Assembly: GCA_030522415.1 (NCBI GenBank) | Contig: CM060125.1 | Coordinates: 124,001 to 188,000 of the forward strand | Direction: 5' to 3' | Origin: Channallabes apus | Taxonomy: Eukaryota > Chordata > Actinopteri > Siluriformes > Clariidae | Length of the DNA stretch: 64,000 nt | Shown: positions 1-10,682 of the stretch, piece by piece | Layout: every line of letters begins with the position of its first letter | Numbering within the stretch: the first letter of the stretch is position 1 | The notes under the pieces: generated by a model | Seen by the model: the letters and a program-made list of their open reading frames with translations, nothing else | The model's database searches: none | What the model was told of the DNA's origin: nothing | Translations under genes and position numbers: made by a program

Positions 1-244
1 GATACAGGTACCTTCCCGGCCTCCCTAAACCAAAAACAGTGAATAAATTCCCTCTTCCCAAAATAATTGGCAGCCACGCCCCCACTACTAATGAGTGCAC
101 AAACATACTATCATATTATCTACAAATATATACAAAGACCAACCAAACCAAAGGGACAAAGCAATAATCAATGTCAATGGGAGGCAAAAAGTCAAAACCG
201 GAATACACAACCAAATATCAAAACGGCAAAATCACAATCTCTTT

Positions 245-560
245 CCTCTATTCCGCAACTCCGGTTTATACAGATGTCGCCTTTAAGACTGCGCGTGATT
301 TCCCGCGGGATGCCGCAATTTAGCGCGCGGTGTGCCGCGACTTGCCGGAGGCAACATTCGGGAATTTTAAATAAATGTGTTGCGCTTCACTGAATATCCG
401 CCAGATGGCGCATGGAAGGACTTTATCTAAAAGCCGGACCAATTACAACAATGAATGTAAGGATGCGGATGAACAGTGCTGAAGCGAACATGAATTTTAT
501 TTTGTTTTATAATAGATCTTTCATGATGAATGAGTGTATATGTGCTTCACATTATCAAAC
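245..560. repeat. Dispersed repeat, family 1, copy A
   Basis: This stretch reappears in inverted orientation at about 18388-18690. Shared landmarks are the 14-base CCGCCAGATGGCGC at 398-411, the segment around 375-397 and the segment around 485-555 that runs to the end of the copy. The two copies differ by substitutions and small indels. No coding capacity is evident. A related core occurs near 44843 and 58004. Family name unknown; a non-autonomous element is likely. Confidence 0.6.
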
Positions 561-1896
561 ACAGGCAAAGGAGACAGAAATTATTGAGGGATCCTCTGAA
601 AAAAGTAAACCTAGCTATCGTTCGTTTAATGTGTTTTTTTTTCCTCATTCCATTAGTAAAAAAGATTATTTGCTCTTTTTAACTAAAGTGTCTAATTTAT
701 GCTTATGGGTGAATCTTTTTTTTTTTTACTTTAATATAATTCTGTTTACAGCAGTGAAATATTTCATTTTGATCAAGGTACTCTTATTAGGTTGAGTGTG
801 ATTTGCGCATGCGCAGTCTTTAGATCATAGTTTTGCCGGTATAATTTTATTTCCGCCTCAAACCGGAGCATGACGTTGAAACAAGTAAGGAAGGATATCA
901 GAACCTGTATTTCAGTTACTGTTAGTTAAAGCCCCTGATTAAACTTAAATCTAATCCATTCACAAAGGACATTTCTGCTTCAAACCAAAGTTCGCCGTGT
1001 CACATGACCTCATGACGCAGCATTATCACGGACTGAATCACCTTCTGCTGCGGGCGGAGTTTCTCAAAGAAAACTCCTTTAAACCAGGTAAGAAAGCAAA
1101 CTCGTGTCATTTCTATGTTAAATGTATCTCTTATATGAGCAAATTCATGATTTATGTCAGGAACAACTACTTTGTAAATTGAGTTTTGTGTCCGTGTTTG
1201 CTACTGTAGCTAAAACCACCTATATTACCTGCATTAGCATTAGCAAAAACACCAGAGTTTCTACAGTAAGTCAGCAGCGCCGAAGAAAATAATTATATTT
1301 AAGTACCATTGGTTAACGATGTAAAAATTAATAGGAAAGTGACGTAAACATAGAACAATCTAATTTGGAGTGAGTGCTGTTTGTAGTGTACTGCTTTCTA
1401 TACTTTATACACACTGTAATTAAGATTTGCTAACATAAGAACTTGAGCCAGTCCAATTTTTGTTTTTACCTTTTTTTTTTTAAGATCAGTAATGAGTTTC
1501 TGAGAAGTATATCTGCTCCACTTCAAGCAAGATTACTGGTTTCCTTGGACAAGCAACACTACAAACTAATTGAGATCATCAGAAACTAGGGAGGAACCCA
1601 TCAGAGAGAAGACCAGAGATATAATCTTCATCTTCAAGTTCTTGATCTGGTATGTACTCGCTCAAAAGCAGAAATTAGCTTGGTGTCAAATGTAATCTTG
1701 TGAATGGAAGCCACAGGACCTGAGCAAGGCATCCACATCAAGTTGGCTGTGATGCACTAAATTAAAACATAACTAGCAGAATAAAACTTTAGTTTAACTT
1801 GTTCACAGGTTAGTGTATGCTGTCTGAATACAGGTTTCAATGTCTGCCATGTTAATTTTTTCACGCTTTACAAGCCTAACATAACCAACAATACTT
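561..1896. other. Anonymous AT-rich DNA
   Basis: I see no recognisable gene, transposon end or structured RNA here. The short open frames have no known motif and are interrupted by AT-rich runs. It may be decayed repeat or unique spacer. Confidence 0.5.
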
Positions 1897-2238
1897 TGAC
1901 GGTTAACCCCTAGAGGGCGCCTAACGCCCGTTTTTTGGTTTTGGTTTGTAGTTTTGTTTGTGTTTGATATTTGACTTCAGTTCCCAGGTTGCACCTCAGT
2001 CAGGTGACGTAGAAGCTCACCTGAACCGAGGGAAGTTAATTTGTTTATGTTTTTTATAAATAGCCTGACTGAACAGCAGTCAGGCGTCTAGCTTTTGTTG
2101 CAGTTAAGTTCCGTTTGTGTTTGGATGTTTATTTTGACCTTTTGATGCCCAATAAAAGGACTTTGCTAAACCGTCAGCTCGCCTCCGCGTTCATGCCACG
2201 CACACACTCCAGACGCAGACAGAGAGGGAATCGTGACA
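1897..2238 (+). mobile_element. LTR of a Tf1/sushi-type Gypsy element
   Basis: The segment begins TGACGG and ends CGTGACA. It has a TATA-like TATAAA at 2055-2060 and a polyadenylation-type AATAAA near 2151. Directly after it, at 2240-2249, lies AAAGCTAGAC, the exact reverse complement of GTCTAGCTTT at 2086-2095, 31 bp below the TATA box. That is the geometry of self-primed Tf1/sushi elements. The end at 2238 is well supported by this and by the following gag-like frame. The start at 1897 is approximate, because no second LTR is present for comparison. Confidence 0.55.
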
Positions 2239-2261
2239 GAAAGCTAGACCGTCCAAGTGGC

Positions 2262-2699
2262 ATGGCGGAGGATTTCCCCCTGGATTATTTTTGGGGGGGT
2301 GCGGATACCATCTCGCCTGAGCTGGCGAACTGCGAACTGGAGGACAGCGAGGAAGAGGGGTTTGGTAGCTGGGAGTACTGCTGGCTGGAAAACGGCGAAG
2401 TAGATCTGTTCCAGAGCTGGACGTACAACCAGCTGGCCAAACAGGAGCAGGAGCACAGCCGGGAGAGCAGCGAAGAGAGAGAGAGAGAGACACATCACAA
2501 AGCTGGGAGGGCTGCGGGCTCGCCGTTAGGCGGACGCCATTCAGAGGCGACGCGGCACGGGGTCACGTTATTCCCCGCACCGGCCGGAAGAGAAGGGCGA
2601 GGAAGCCCAAGTACGGCGGTGACGCGGGGGAGAGAGAACCCCAGGCGGAGCAGCAGCACAAAGAGCTCATGTGGTGGATTCCGGAGCCGGAGCGGGTGA
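2262..2699 (+). pseudogene. gag-like N-terminus of LTR element (truncated)
   Basis: The ATG at 2262 lies 23 bases after the LTR end, and the frame is open to 2699. The product begins MAEDFPLDYFWGG, is rich in acidic residues in its first part, and then becomes arginine/serine/glycine rich, which suggests a frameshift around 2480-2560. A second frame (about 2690-2800) reads a leucine/glutamate-rich, coiled-coil-like segment (MQEQVKELQEVVKSVISC). No zinc knuckle, protease or reverse transcriptase follows. I infer a gag fragment from its position behind the LTR rather than from a recognised domain; it could also be chance open frame. Confidence 0.35.
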
Positions 2700-2809
2700 G
2701 AGTAATGCAGGAGCAGGTGAAGGAGCTCCAGGAGGTGGTGAAGAGTGTTATCAGCTGTTTGTCCATCAACTATGATTGGATACCCGGTTCGTTTCACGGC
2801 CACATGTTA

Positions 2810-4831
2810 CATGAAAATATTAGCGATATTAATTAATTAATTAATTAATTAATATTAATTTATATATTTGTCTATTATGGCATGTTATTGTTAAGTTAAC
2901 CCATGTCGAAATAAACTCTATTAAAAGAATTTACTGCAATGTTTAATTTGCATAGAAAGTGCCGTCTTTCTTAACACTGTCATGCAAAAGGAGTGAAAAA
3001 TCGATTCCTGAGCCACCGATGTCCGCTAATTCAGGACCTTCACTGTAGACAGCGCCGCGTAACGTCGGACGTAAGAGGCAGTAACTTAAGAAGACTCCTA
3101 AGAGACAGTTCGAGAAATACTCTTAGAAAAGTTATCACTTAACGTAAGATATATCTTAAGAGTCTACTTAGCGCGCGAATAGTGTGCGTTATAGAGAAAC
3201 CGGGCCCAGATTGTTAAACTTGGGTTAAATTGCTTTAGCAATAATCTTGCATCACTAAAACATTGTAAAACATGGCATGAGATGGCTACACTCCATAGAT
3301 TACTCTGCACCTTTACAGTGTCAGGAAATCCTATGATGAATGCTGAGTTTGTATTTAAAGGGTTAGTCCAAACATGAAAATTCGTTCAATAATTACTCAG
3401 ATTTATATATTCATTTGCATTTATATGCTTCTGTCCAATACAACAAACACTATATTCAAGGTATTAATAAATTGTATAATTAATAAGAAAACAATGCTTT
3501 ACCAGGCAATCATCAAAGAGATCCTCTTCAGATTCATGTCTCATCTTCACGCTTTGTTTCTGTGAAAATATTTACATTGTATCATTACATAATCTTTTAT
3601 TCGTACAACTACATTTAGGCATTTCTTCATCTTTTGTAAGTTTGCCTTTATCCAAAGCAAATTACAAAAGAGGAAGGCATCAAGCATGTCAAGCAGTGCT
3701 ACTAACACAAAGTTTCTGACACCGTTAGAAAAATACAAGATAGATCAGCGAGCGATTAAGGAAAAAGTGAGAAGCAAGAATCATGTGTGGAAAGATTAAG
3801 CATGCAAGGTCACAGGGTGACTCTACTTATTTTTATTGTCTGCAATGCGATTTAGACAAATTAGAGCTGCTGTCAATACTGTATGAACATATGTACAGGT
3901 TTTTTACTCGTAACTCATTAATAAAGTTCAGCTTCAGAAAAAAAACGTTTATTGCTAGTGCTCTTTTACCATTTAATGCTTTAACACACACGACTCAGTT
4001 TGTTCAGAAATGGCATCTAACTGGCGAGCCTTTGTCTGAACACGCCGTTTTCACGAGGTGTGGGGGTAAGAAACACACATCTCGGTGTATTAATCCGCGC
4101 GCTCTGTTCGTTATTATTTTATTTATTTATTTATTTACCACAGGACCCCTGGGGGGCTCCGTAGGTTCAGGTTTTTACACGAAAACGGTGTTTTGTGAAT
4201 CTCCACACTATTAAAAACTGAAATTGCTAATTGTACGTCCTGAGATTAAGATGAACATTAATTGGGAGTCATGAAAGCGAGAATCACATCCAAAAAAGAA
4301 AGCTAAACTTACCTCGAACACGACAAACTCCAGCTCCAGCCATGCCGTGTTGTACCTCCGTGATGATTCCCAACCGACTGATACACAGCGCGGGCACAGC
4401 GTCTCCAAACACGCATGCGCAGTTTAATTTGCACACATTTTCGGCTTCAGTAGACACACAATACTTCAGACTGAAACACGACTGCCCCCTACAGGTAATG
4501 AAGGGCATATTCACAGCTTCCCGCATGCAGCCGCGCAAAGCCGCGGCAAGTCACGGGATCCCTTTTCTCGAAACGCGCGTTTTTAATGGCGACATCTCTA
4601 TATGGTCGCGCTACTCGATGACGTCACTCTCAGCGCGGAAGTGACCGTGTGGAAGGTCAGTTAGCTGCCGATGTGGGGACAGTCAGAAAACCTGACGTGG
4701 AGTCATGATACACACACGCGAGCGCAACGGAGCAATTATACAAAGCATAATATTTTCATTATTTTAGCATTTTCATTCATTTATTTTTTACTCAGTACCG
4801 AATATGACTTAAAATGCAGCGAATTACAATG
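2810..4831. other. Anonymous spacer with decayed repeat pieces
   Basis: It contains a TTAA run at 2826-2856, a possible degenerate LINE 3' tail around 3608-3690 (resembling the tail at 4832), a TTTA run near 4115-4137 and a GC-richer patch at 4370-4650. No gene is recognised; the open frames at 3783-4214 and 4284-4644 show no motif. Confidence 0.45.
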
Positions 4832-5092
4832 CATTTACATTTACATTTAGGCATTTGGCAGACGCTCTTATCCAGAGCGACTTACAAAAAGCAAAAAGTG
4901 CTTTAAAGTTAACATCACTGGATACATACTTACACTGGGTTAACTAGGTTAATAACTAAGTGCCATTAGTCCAACACAACTGGGAAGAAGGATTTTAAAT
5001 ATTTTTTTTGGGGGGGGGGGGGGGTTAGTCCAAGTACTGGAGAAACAGATGCGTCTTGAGTCGTCGTTTAAAGATAGTCAAAGTCTCTACAA
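4832..5092 (-). mobile_element. 5'-truncated LINE 3' end (L2/CR1-like)
   Basis: Read on the minus strand, 5092-5040 encodes ETLTIFKRRLKTHLF, the typical carboxyl end of L2-group LINE proteins. It is followed by a 3' UTR containing a poly-G/C run (5007-5023 on the plus strand). It ends in the tail near 4836-4890, which carries the widespread fish motif GCATTTGGCAGACGCTCTTA (plus-strand reading). The same tail ends the SINE at 21191-21393, so this LINE is a candidate for the SINE's mobilising partner. The rest of the LINE is missing (5' truncation). Confidence 0.7.
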
Positions 5093-5096
5093 TACT

Positions 5097-5226
5097 TCAA
5101 GCAAAACGTACTTAAGTAAAAGTAAAATTACAGATTTTAAAAAGTACTGTAAAAAGTAGAAATACACAAAAAAACTACTCAATTACAGTAACGCGAGTAA
5201 ATGTAATTCGTTACTTTCCACCTCTG
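5097..5226. repeat. Degenerate hAT-like repeat end
   Basis: The stretch is rich in AAGTAAAAGTA-type words and finishes GTTACTTTCCACCTCTG, a pattern I associate with ends of non-autonomous fish hAT repeats. No opposite end or target duplication was found. Assignment is by word pattern only. Confidence 0.3.
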
Positions 5227-5808
5227 CTCTGAGTTCACTAGTTTCAGCATGAACTTCACTTTAATTTTTTTTCACATATTGCTGAGCTTAAAAATGGAAC
5301 ACGCATTTCCCGCTCGCCATGAAGGCCTTTAAAAGATGATCGGAGGAACATCGCTCAAATCAATCTTTATCGCGATGAAGGAAGATTTCTTCATTCCAAC
5401 AAGCGATCTTGACAATATTAAAATTCACAGCCAAGAGATTTCTTCGTCTTTACACCACAATTTTAACATTATGAACTGCAGTTTACTTTAACCATTAACC
5501 GTGACTAAGGCAACGTTTACACTGTCAGGTAAATGTGACCCAATTCCGATTTTTTGCTCATATGTGACACATATCGGATATGTTCTATGTCCGTGCAAAC
5601 AGGAAAAAAACACATGCATTCCGATATTTTGAGATCGGTTTCAGGTCTCCTTCATATGCGGAAATAAATCTGATATAAATCCGATTGAATGTGATTGTCG
5701 TGTAAACAGACAGATCGGATTTCCTGAGTCATTGTGTTCTGTACGTCATTAAAACAGCGACTTCTTCGCGGTTTAATGACGTAATGTTATTCTCCGGTGG
5801 AAGCACGT

Positions 5809-6406
5809 TGTCATGATCTGCTACTGAGAAAGGTGGACACAGGATTCAGGGTGAGTTCCGCGATCTCTTTTTATTTAAGAATTTTAACAGAAAAAACCTT
5901 TAACAGGTGTAATGGCAACGGAAAAGTCTCTCTCTCTTGTCGGGCTGGGTCTGCAGGCGGGCTTCTTCTGAGATACTCAGGAACATGTAAACGAACAAAA
6001 AAACTAAGCAACTAAAAGCACTGGTTAGATACACAACCCAATGTCTGCGGTCGGATTCCAACTCGGAAGAGGGTTTCACCTTGACCTTGACAAGGCTGTC
6101 TTTCCGCATGCTCTGGCCCGGTCCCTGCAGACACTGCTTATTCCTGAGAGGCAAAAGGTGGAGGCATAAAAGACATGAGAGACACATTAACAGGCGCACA
6201 CACAACAAGTAACATAACAGTGAACGGACAGGGACCTACGGGTTCGGCTGGTTTAAGTAGTGACACACGGGAGAGACAGGTGAAACTAATTTGACATTAC
6301 TGGGTGACATATCAACGTAGACACACTAGGGGGAGACAAGGTTGCGGCTCAGTAATCCGGAGAACCAGATCTTATTCCCCAGGACCGCGGTGGCACAGGC
6401 GTGACA
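5809..6406 (-). repeat. 3' LTR of Gypsy-1
   Basis: A 598-bp terminal repeat, nearly identical to 10677-11276. It ends next to the polypurine tract GGGGAGGGGGG (minus strand, 6417-6407 region). On the minus strand it holds an AATAAA signal near the region opposite 5872-5880. Confidence 0.92.
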
Positions 6407-7123
6407 GTACCCCCCTCCCCAGGACCGACCTCCCGGGGGGGGCGAGGACACCCTCCTCATCCGGGCGGCGAGAGTAGCGGTTGCCCACCGGGACGGGGCG
6501 GGCGGGGCGGCCCGGGCGTAGAGGAGCCGGGCGATCCGGCTGTGCTTGGTGAAATGTCGTGATAAGTTCAGGATTCAAGATGTCTTTTGCCGGCATCCAA
6601 CTCCTCTCCTCCGGGCCGTAACCCTCCCAATCAACGAGATATTGAAGGGCCCCTCCCCTCCTTCGTGAGTCCACCAGTCTCGTCACCCTAAACGCTGGAA
6701 CGCCCTCGATCTCCACCGCCCCGGGGAGCGAGGGCTCCGACACACCCTCGTGTAGTGGTCCCCGGGTCACTGGCCTAAGAAGGGAGACATGGAAAATAGG
6801 GTTAATGCACATATGGCTAGCAATTTAAAGGAGACAGGATTGATTTGTGAAATAATGGGGAAAGGACCAATGTATTTGGGGGATAGCTTACGACAGGGGA
6901 GGTGGAGGTGAAGGTCCCGTGTCGAGAGCCATACCCGATCGCCTACCTGAAGCGGAGGGCTTTCCCTTCGTCGTCTGTCAGCAAATTTTTTAAATCGAAC
7001 TACCGCTTGTGAGATTTTGGTGTGTGCATCCCCCCAGACTGTTTCCGCTCGCCTAAACCACTCATCCACCATGGGCACATCGGTGGGGGTGGCATCCCAT
7101 GGATGGTTGATGCCCAAGCACAC
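6407..7123 (-). pseudogene. Integrase C-terminus and chromodomain of Gypsy-1 (frameshifted)
   Basis: Two overlapping minus frames are involved. The segment 7123-6770 reads the integrase C-terminal module (VGDRVWLSTRDLHL, KYIGPFPIISQINP). After a frame break near 6810-6830, 6812-6407 reads a chromodomain ([20 protein letters not shown] then [15 protein letters not shown]). Chromodomains target chromovirus integrase to chromatin. The frame ends in a proline/arginine-rich tail just before the 3' LTR. The breaks mean no continuous protein is made as read. Confidence 0.85.
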
Positions 7124-7685
7124 ACTGAAACGGCGTTAGGCCGGTAGCAGAGTGATATAATGATTTTTGCGCGTACTCGCCCCAGATTAAACAGTTTGCC
7201 CATTCGTGCTGTCGGCTGCTACAGTATGCGCGGAGGTACCTTCCGAGTTCTTGGACAGCCCGCTCTGCCGGCCCATTCGACTCAGGGTGATAGCCCGACA
7301 TTAGGCTAACAGTGGTCCCCAATTTCTGGAAGAAAACTTTCCAGACTTTAGCGATAAACTGGGGACCCCTATCAGAAACAATGTCCTCCGGGATGCCATA
7401 GCAGCGAAACACTGTCTCGAACAGGGTTTCTGCCACCTGGAGCGCCGACGGGAGGGAGCCAAACGGGATGAAACGACAACCCTTAGAGAACCGATCAATC
7501 ACTACTAAGATTGTTGTGTACCCTTTTGACACCGGTAGATCCGTTACAAAGTCCACCGCGATGTGTGACCACGGACTACTCGGTGTAGGTAGGGGTGTTA
7601 ATTTCCCAACTGGCAACCCACGAGGATGTTTTGCACAGACCGTACAAGATGAAACGACTGTTCTCACGGTTTCCTTCATTCTCGG
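7062..7685 (-). pseudogene. Integrase core of Gypsy-1
   Basis: The frame continues from the RNase H part but is cut by an in-frame TGA at 7688-7686 within the conserved zinc-binding/linker region. Downstream it reads SCTVCAKH (zinc finger end), DFVTDLPVS (first catalytic aspartate), SDRGPQF (second aspartate) and a [16 protein letters not shown] block containing the glutamate region, so the DDE core is recognisable. A frameshift near 7080-7110 moves the reading frame to the next fragment. Confidence 0.85.
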
Positions 7686-8600
7686 TCACCAGTATTTTCG
7701 ATCAATGAGTTTTAATGTGCGAGCAATACCGGGGTGTCCTGAGGCAGGACTAGTGTGAGCCTCCATGGTAACGCGCTCGCGCAGCGTGGGTGGAACAAAT
7801 GTACGAGTTGGAGGGCAGTCGGCCGGCACGGGATTGTCCCGTGCCCACCGTGTGATCTCCACGTCGATATCCCACTGCATGGGCGCGATTACCATAGCGG
7901 CGGGGACAATGGGTTCCGGGTCTGGGTTAGACTGCGGTGCTGGATAATAACGTGATAAGGCGTCTGCCTTTTGATTTTTGGATCCGGGCCGATATGTTAT
8001 ATGGAAGCGAAAGCGCGTGAAGAACAGCGCCCACCGGGCTTGACGAGGGTTTAATCTTCTAGCCTGTTGGATGTATTCTAAATTTCTGTGATCGGTTAAT
8101 ACAATGAAGGGATGTTTGGCTCCCTCTAGCCAGTGACGCCACTCCTCTAACGCCGCTTTCACAGCGAGTAGTTCCCTGTTCCCAATGTCATAATTACACT
8201 CGGCAGGTGTCAGTTTACGAGAAAAAAATACGCAAGGGTGGAGTTTCTCGGGTTGGCCTTGGCGTTGGGACAGCACCGCTCCTATGCCCACCTCTGATGC
8301 GTCTACTTCTACTATGAAAACCTTATCGGGGTTGGGTAGCCGTAGCACAGGGGCTGTGGTGAACGCCCTTTTTAGTCTCTGGAATGCCAGTTTAGCCTCA
8401 GCGGGGAATGTGTTTAATCGCTGGGGCTTCCCCTTTAATAGAGCAGTGAGCGGTGCCGCGATGGTACTGAAGTTACGAATAAAGCGCCTGTAAAAATTCG
8501 CGAACCCGAGAAAACTCTGTAGCGCCTTTACTGCTTTGGGTTCGGGCCATTGTGTTACCGCCTCCACCTTGGCACTCTCCATCTCGACCCCCAATGTGAT
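7686..8600 (-). pseudogene. RT thumb, RNase H and integrase zinc region of Gypsy-1
   Basis: After a frame break in a G-run near 8605, the frame reads [16 protein letters not shown] (thumb/connection). It continues with [14 protein letters not shown] and [19 protein letters not shown] (RNase H core), TDHRNLEY and a [12 protein letters not shown] block, then begins the integrase zinc-binding segment ([10 protein letters not shown]). It stops at a TGA (7688-7686). Domain order and motifs match Ty3/Gypsy pol. Confidence 0.87.
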
Positions 8601-9025
8601 AGCCGAGAAATGCAACCTCCTTCTTGTGGAACTCACATTTCTCAGCCTTCGCATAGAGTCCGTGCTCGCGCAGGAGGACGGCAGTTACATGGAGGACGTG
8701 TTCGGAATACGACCGCGAGTATATTAGAATATCATCCAAATACATTATCACAAAACGGTTAAACATATCCCTAAACACATCGTTCATGAACCCCTGAAAC
8801 ACCGCAGGTGCGTTTACCAGCCCATATGACATCACATTATACTGGTAATGACCAGATGTAGTGCTAAACGCAGTCTTCCACTCGTCGCTCTTATGTACAC
8901 ATACGAGGTTATAAGCGCTGCGGAGATGGAGCTTGGTAAAGAGAGATGCGCCTCGGAGTTGGTCGATAGCAGCGGGAACCAGGGGCAGCGGGTGCTTATA
9001 CTTCACTGTTACTGCATTGAGACCT
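8473..9025 (-). pseudogene. Reverse transcriptase core of Gypsy-1
   Basis: The frame reads [39 protein letters not shown] and the catalytic YLDD box ([12 protein letters not shown]), followed by [22 protein letters not shown]. The polymerase aspartates are present. The upstream join to the previous fragment is broken at a nine-A run near 9057-9065, and the downstream join at a G-run near 8605. Both are simple homopolymer length changes. Confidence 0.88.
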
Positions 9026-9769
9026 CTATAATCTATGCAGGGTCTGAGACCCCCGCCTTTTTTTTTCTATAAAAAAGAAACCTGCCGAAGCGGGGGAAGT
9101 GGACCTGCTGATGAGACCCTGTCGAAGAGCCTCCTCCACGTATTCCTCCATCGCCCTGGTCTCTTCCAGGGATAATGGATAAACACGCGAGCAAGGCGGT
9201 GTTTTCCCCGGCAGGAGCTCAATCGCGCAGTCCCACGGCCGACGAGGGGGAAGTCGCGCTGCTGCCCTAACACTAAACACCTCTTGACACCGCGCATACT
9301 CAGACGGCACATTAGTTGACACTTGGGCACGCTGGCTTTCAATACTGGTTGTTTGGATCGTCAATGATAACGATCTACAGGATTTGGCGCACCTAGGGGA
9401 CCAAGACGTGATGCGTGGATTTGCCCAATCGAAATTAGGATTGTGGAAACCGAGCCATGGAAAACCCAGTACGACGGACTGATCAGATCGAGGAAGCACA
9501 TAGAATTTTATCTCCTCGGTGTGACCGGGAGTGGGCACCGAAATGACCGTAACAGGTGATTGTTTTAGGGGTTGGCCGTCCAGAGCTTTAATAAATATCG
9601 GGTATGGAAGCTTCGACACTGGAGCTCGCAGCGAGGAAAGGAGAGCGGAAGAAATGAAGTTCCCAGCCGACCCGGAATCTATTAAGGGAAAAACAGACAG
9701 GGTATTGTTATTATGAGACAATTTTGCGGGTAAACAAAAAGGTAGGTGAGTGCGTGAGGGAGTGTAGGA
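9026..9769 (-). pseudogene. Protease and RT N-terminus of Gypsy-1
   Basis: A continuous frame carries the aspartic protease motif LIDSGSAGNFIS, then VLGFPWLGFHNP (the flap/second conserved block). It continues into the RT leader (PPRRPWDCAIELLPGKTPP, SRVYPLSLEE) up to GFFFIEKK, where the frame breaks. It is fused in frame with gag upstream, as expected where gag and pol form a single polyprotein. Confidence 0.87.
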
Positions 9770-10682
9770 GGTTACTTTAAGTAGTGGACATGATCGCACT
9801 TGATGTTGTTCCCTCCCACAGTATAAACAGAGCCCCGCGGACATGCGACGTGCTCTTTCGGCTGCTGACAAACGTGAGGAGCCGACGTCCATCGGCTCCG
9901 AATTGCCCCCTTCGCGCTGATCCTGGGCCGGTGGATTGAAGACCTCTCGACGGCGAGGTTCTGATCGCTTGGAAGAAGGTCGGGGCACTGTGCGGCGTTG
10001 TTGAGCCCGCAGGTGTTGGTCAAGCTTGATTGCCAGGGTGATGCACTCGGTCAAAGACAGTTCGGCGTCCCGGCATGCAAGCTCAACCTGGATGTCCGGG
10101 CTAAGACCATCCCTGAAGCGTGCGAGCAGACTGCGGTCGCACCACCCACTCTCAGCAGCCAGAACCTGGAACCTGACCGCGTACTCAGCCACGGGGTTGT
10201 TGCCCTGTCTGATACGCATCAGCTGTTGCTCCCCAGACCGTCCCTGATCCAGATGGTCGAACACGGCGCGCAGGGCTTCTATGAAGCGGTGGTATCGGGA
10301 CGTTAGAACCCCTCCAGCATTCCACACCGCCGTGGCCCAATCCAAGGCGCATCCTGAGAGCTGCTGGGTGATGATCGGTCATGTCTGGAAACTCAGCCAA
10401 GTACAGCTCACAGGCCAATAGGAAGCGCTTGCATCCCTCGGGGTCCCCCGCATACCTTTCCGGCGGCGCAGGGTGGGGAGGTGAAGGTGTCGAGGTCTGG
10501 CATGGGGAGGTTGGGGGGGATCGTGTGGTAGCCAACTGGCTTACGCTGCATGCGAGATCATGCACGGCCCGTGCCAGCTTATCAATCTCTCGCTGTTGAT
10601 CACGGAGAAAAGTGTGCATGCTGGCACGGTCGTCCGGCAGCGGGACCCCTGTTGCGTCCATGAAGGTCCGTTCATCTGTCAT
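9770..10682 (-). pseudogene. gag of Gypsy-1 (frameshifted)
   Basis: An ATG at 10682 overlaps the last bases of the 5' LTR; a second ATG at 10661-10659 follows 15 nt of leader. The frame reads RYAGDPEGCKRFLLACELYL, the usual start of the sushi-type capsid region. It breaks near 10340-10360, and resumes in the next frame with WATAVWNAGG through a CCHC zinc knuckle (CLYCGREQHQVRSC, about 9829-9788). Gag would package the element RNA. The leader is too short for a tRNA primer-binding site of usual length. Confidence 0.85.
10666..10674 (-). promoter_or_regulatory. Candidate self-priming site of Gypsy-1
   Basis: Two bases inside the 5' LTR edge, the minus strand reads TGAACGGAC. The LTR contains the reverse complement at the predicted transcript start (plus coordinates 11089-11097), about 28 bp below a CTTAAA box (11125-11120). 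No tRNA-type primer-binding site is visible. Tf1 and sushi elements are known or predicted to prime from their own 5' RNA end. Confidence 0.6.

Noticed and set aside
3783..4214. 143-codon open frame as a host gene
   Set aside because: No recognisable domain, splice context or repeat relation; composition like chance ORF.
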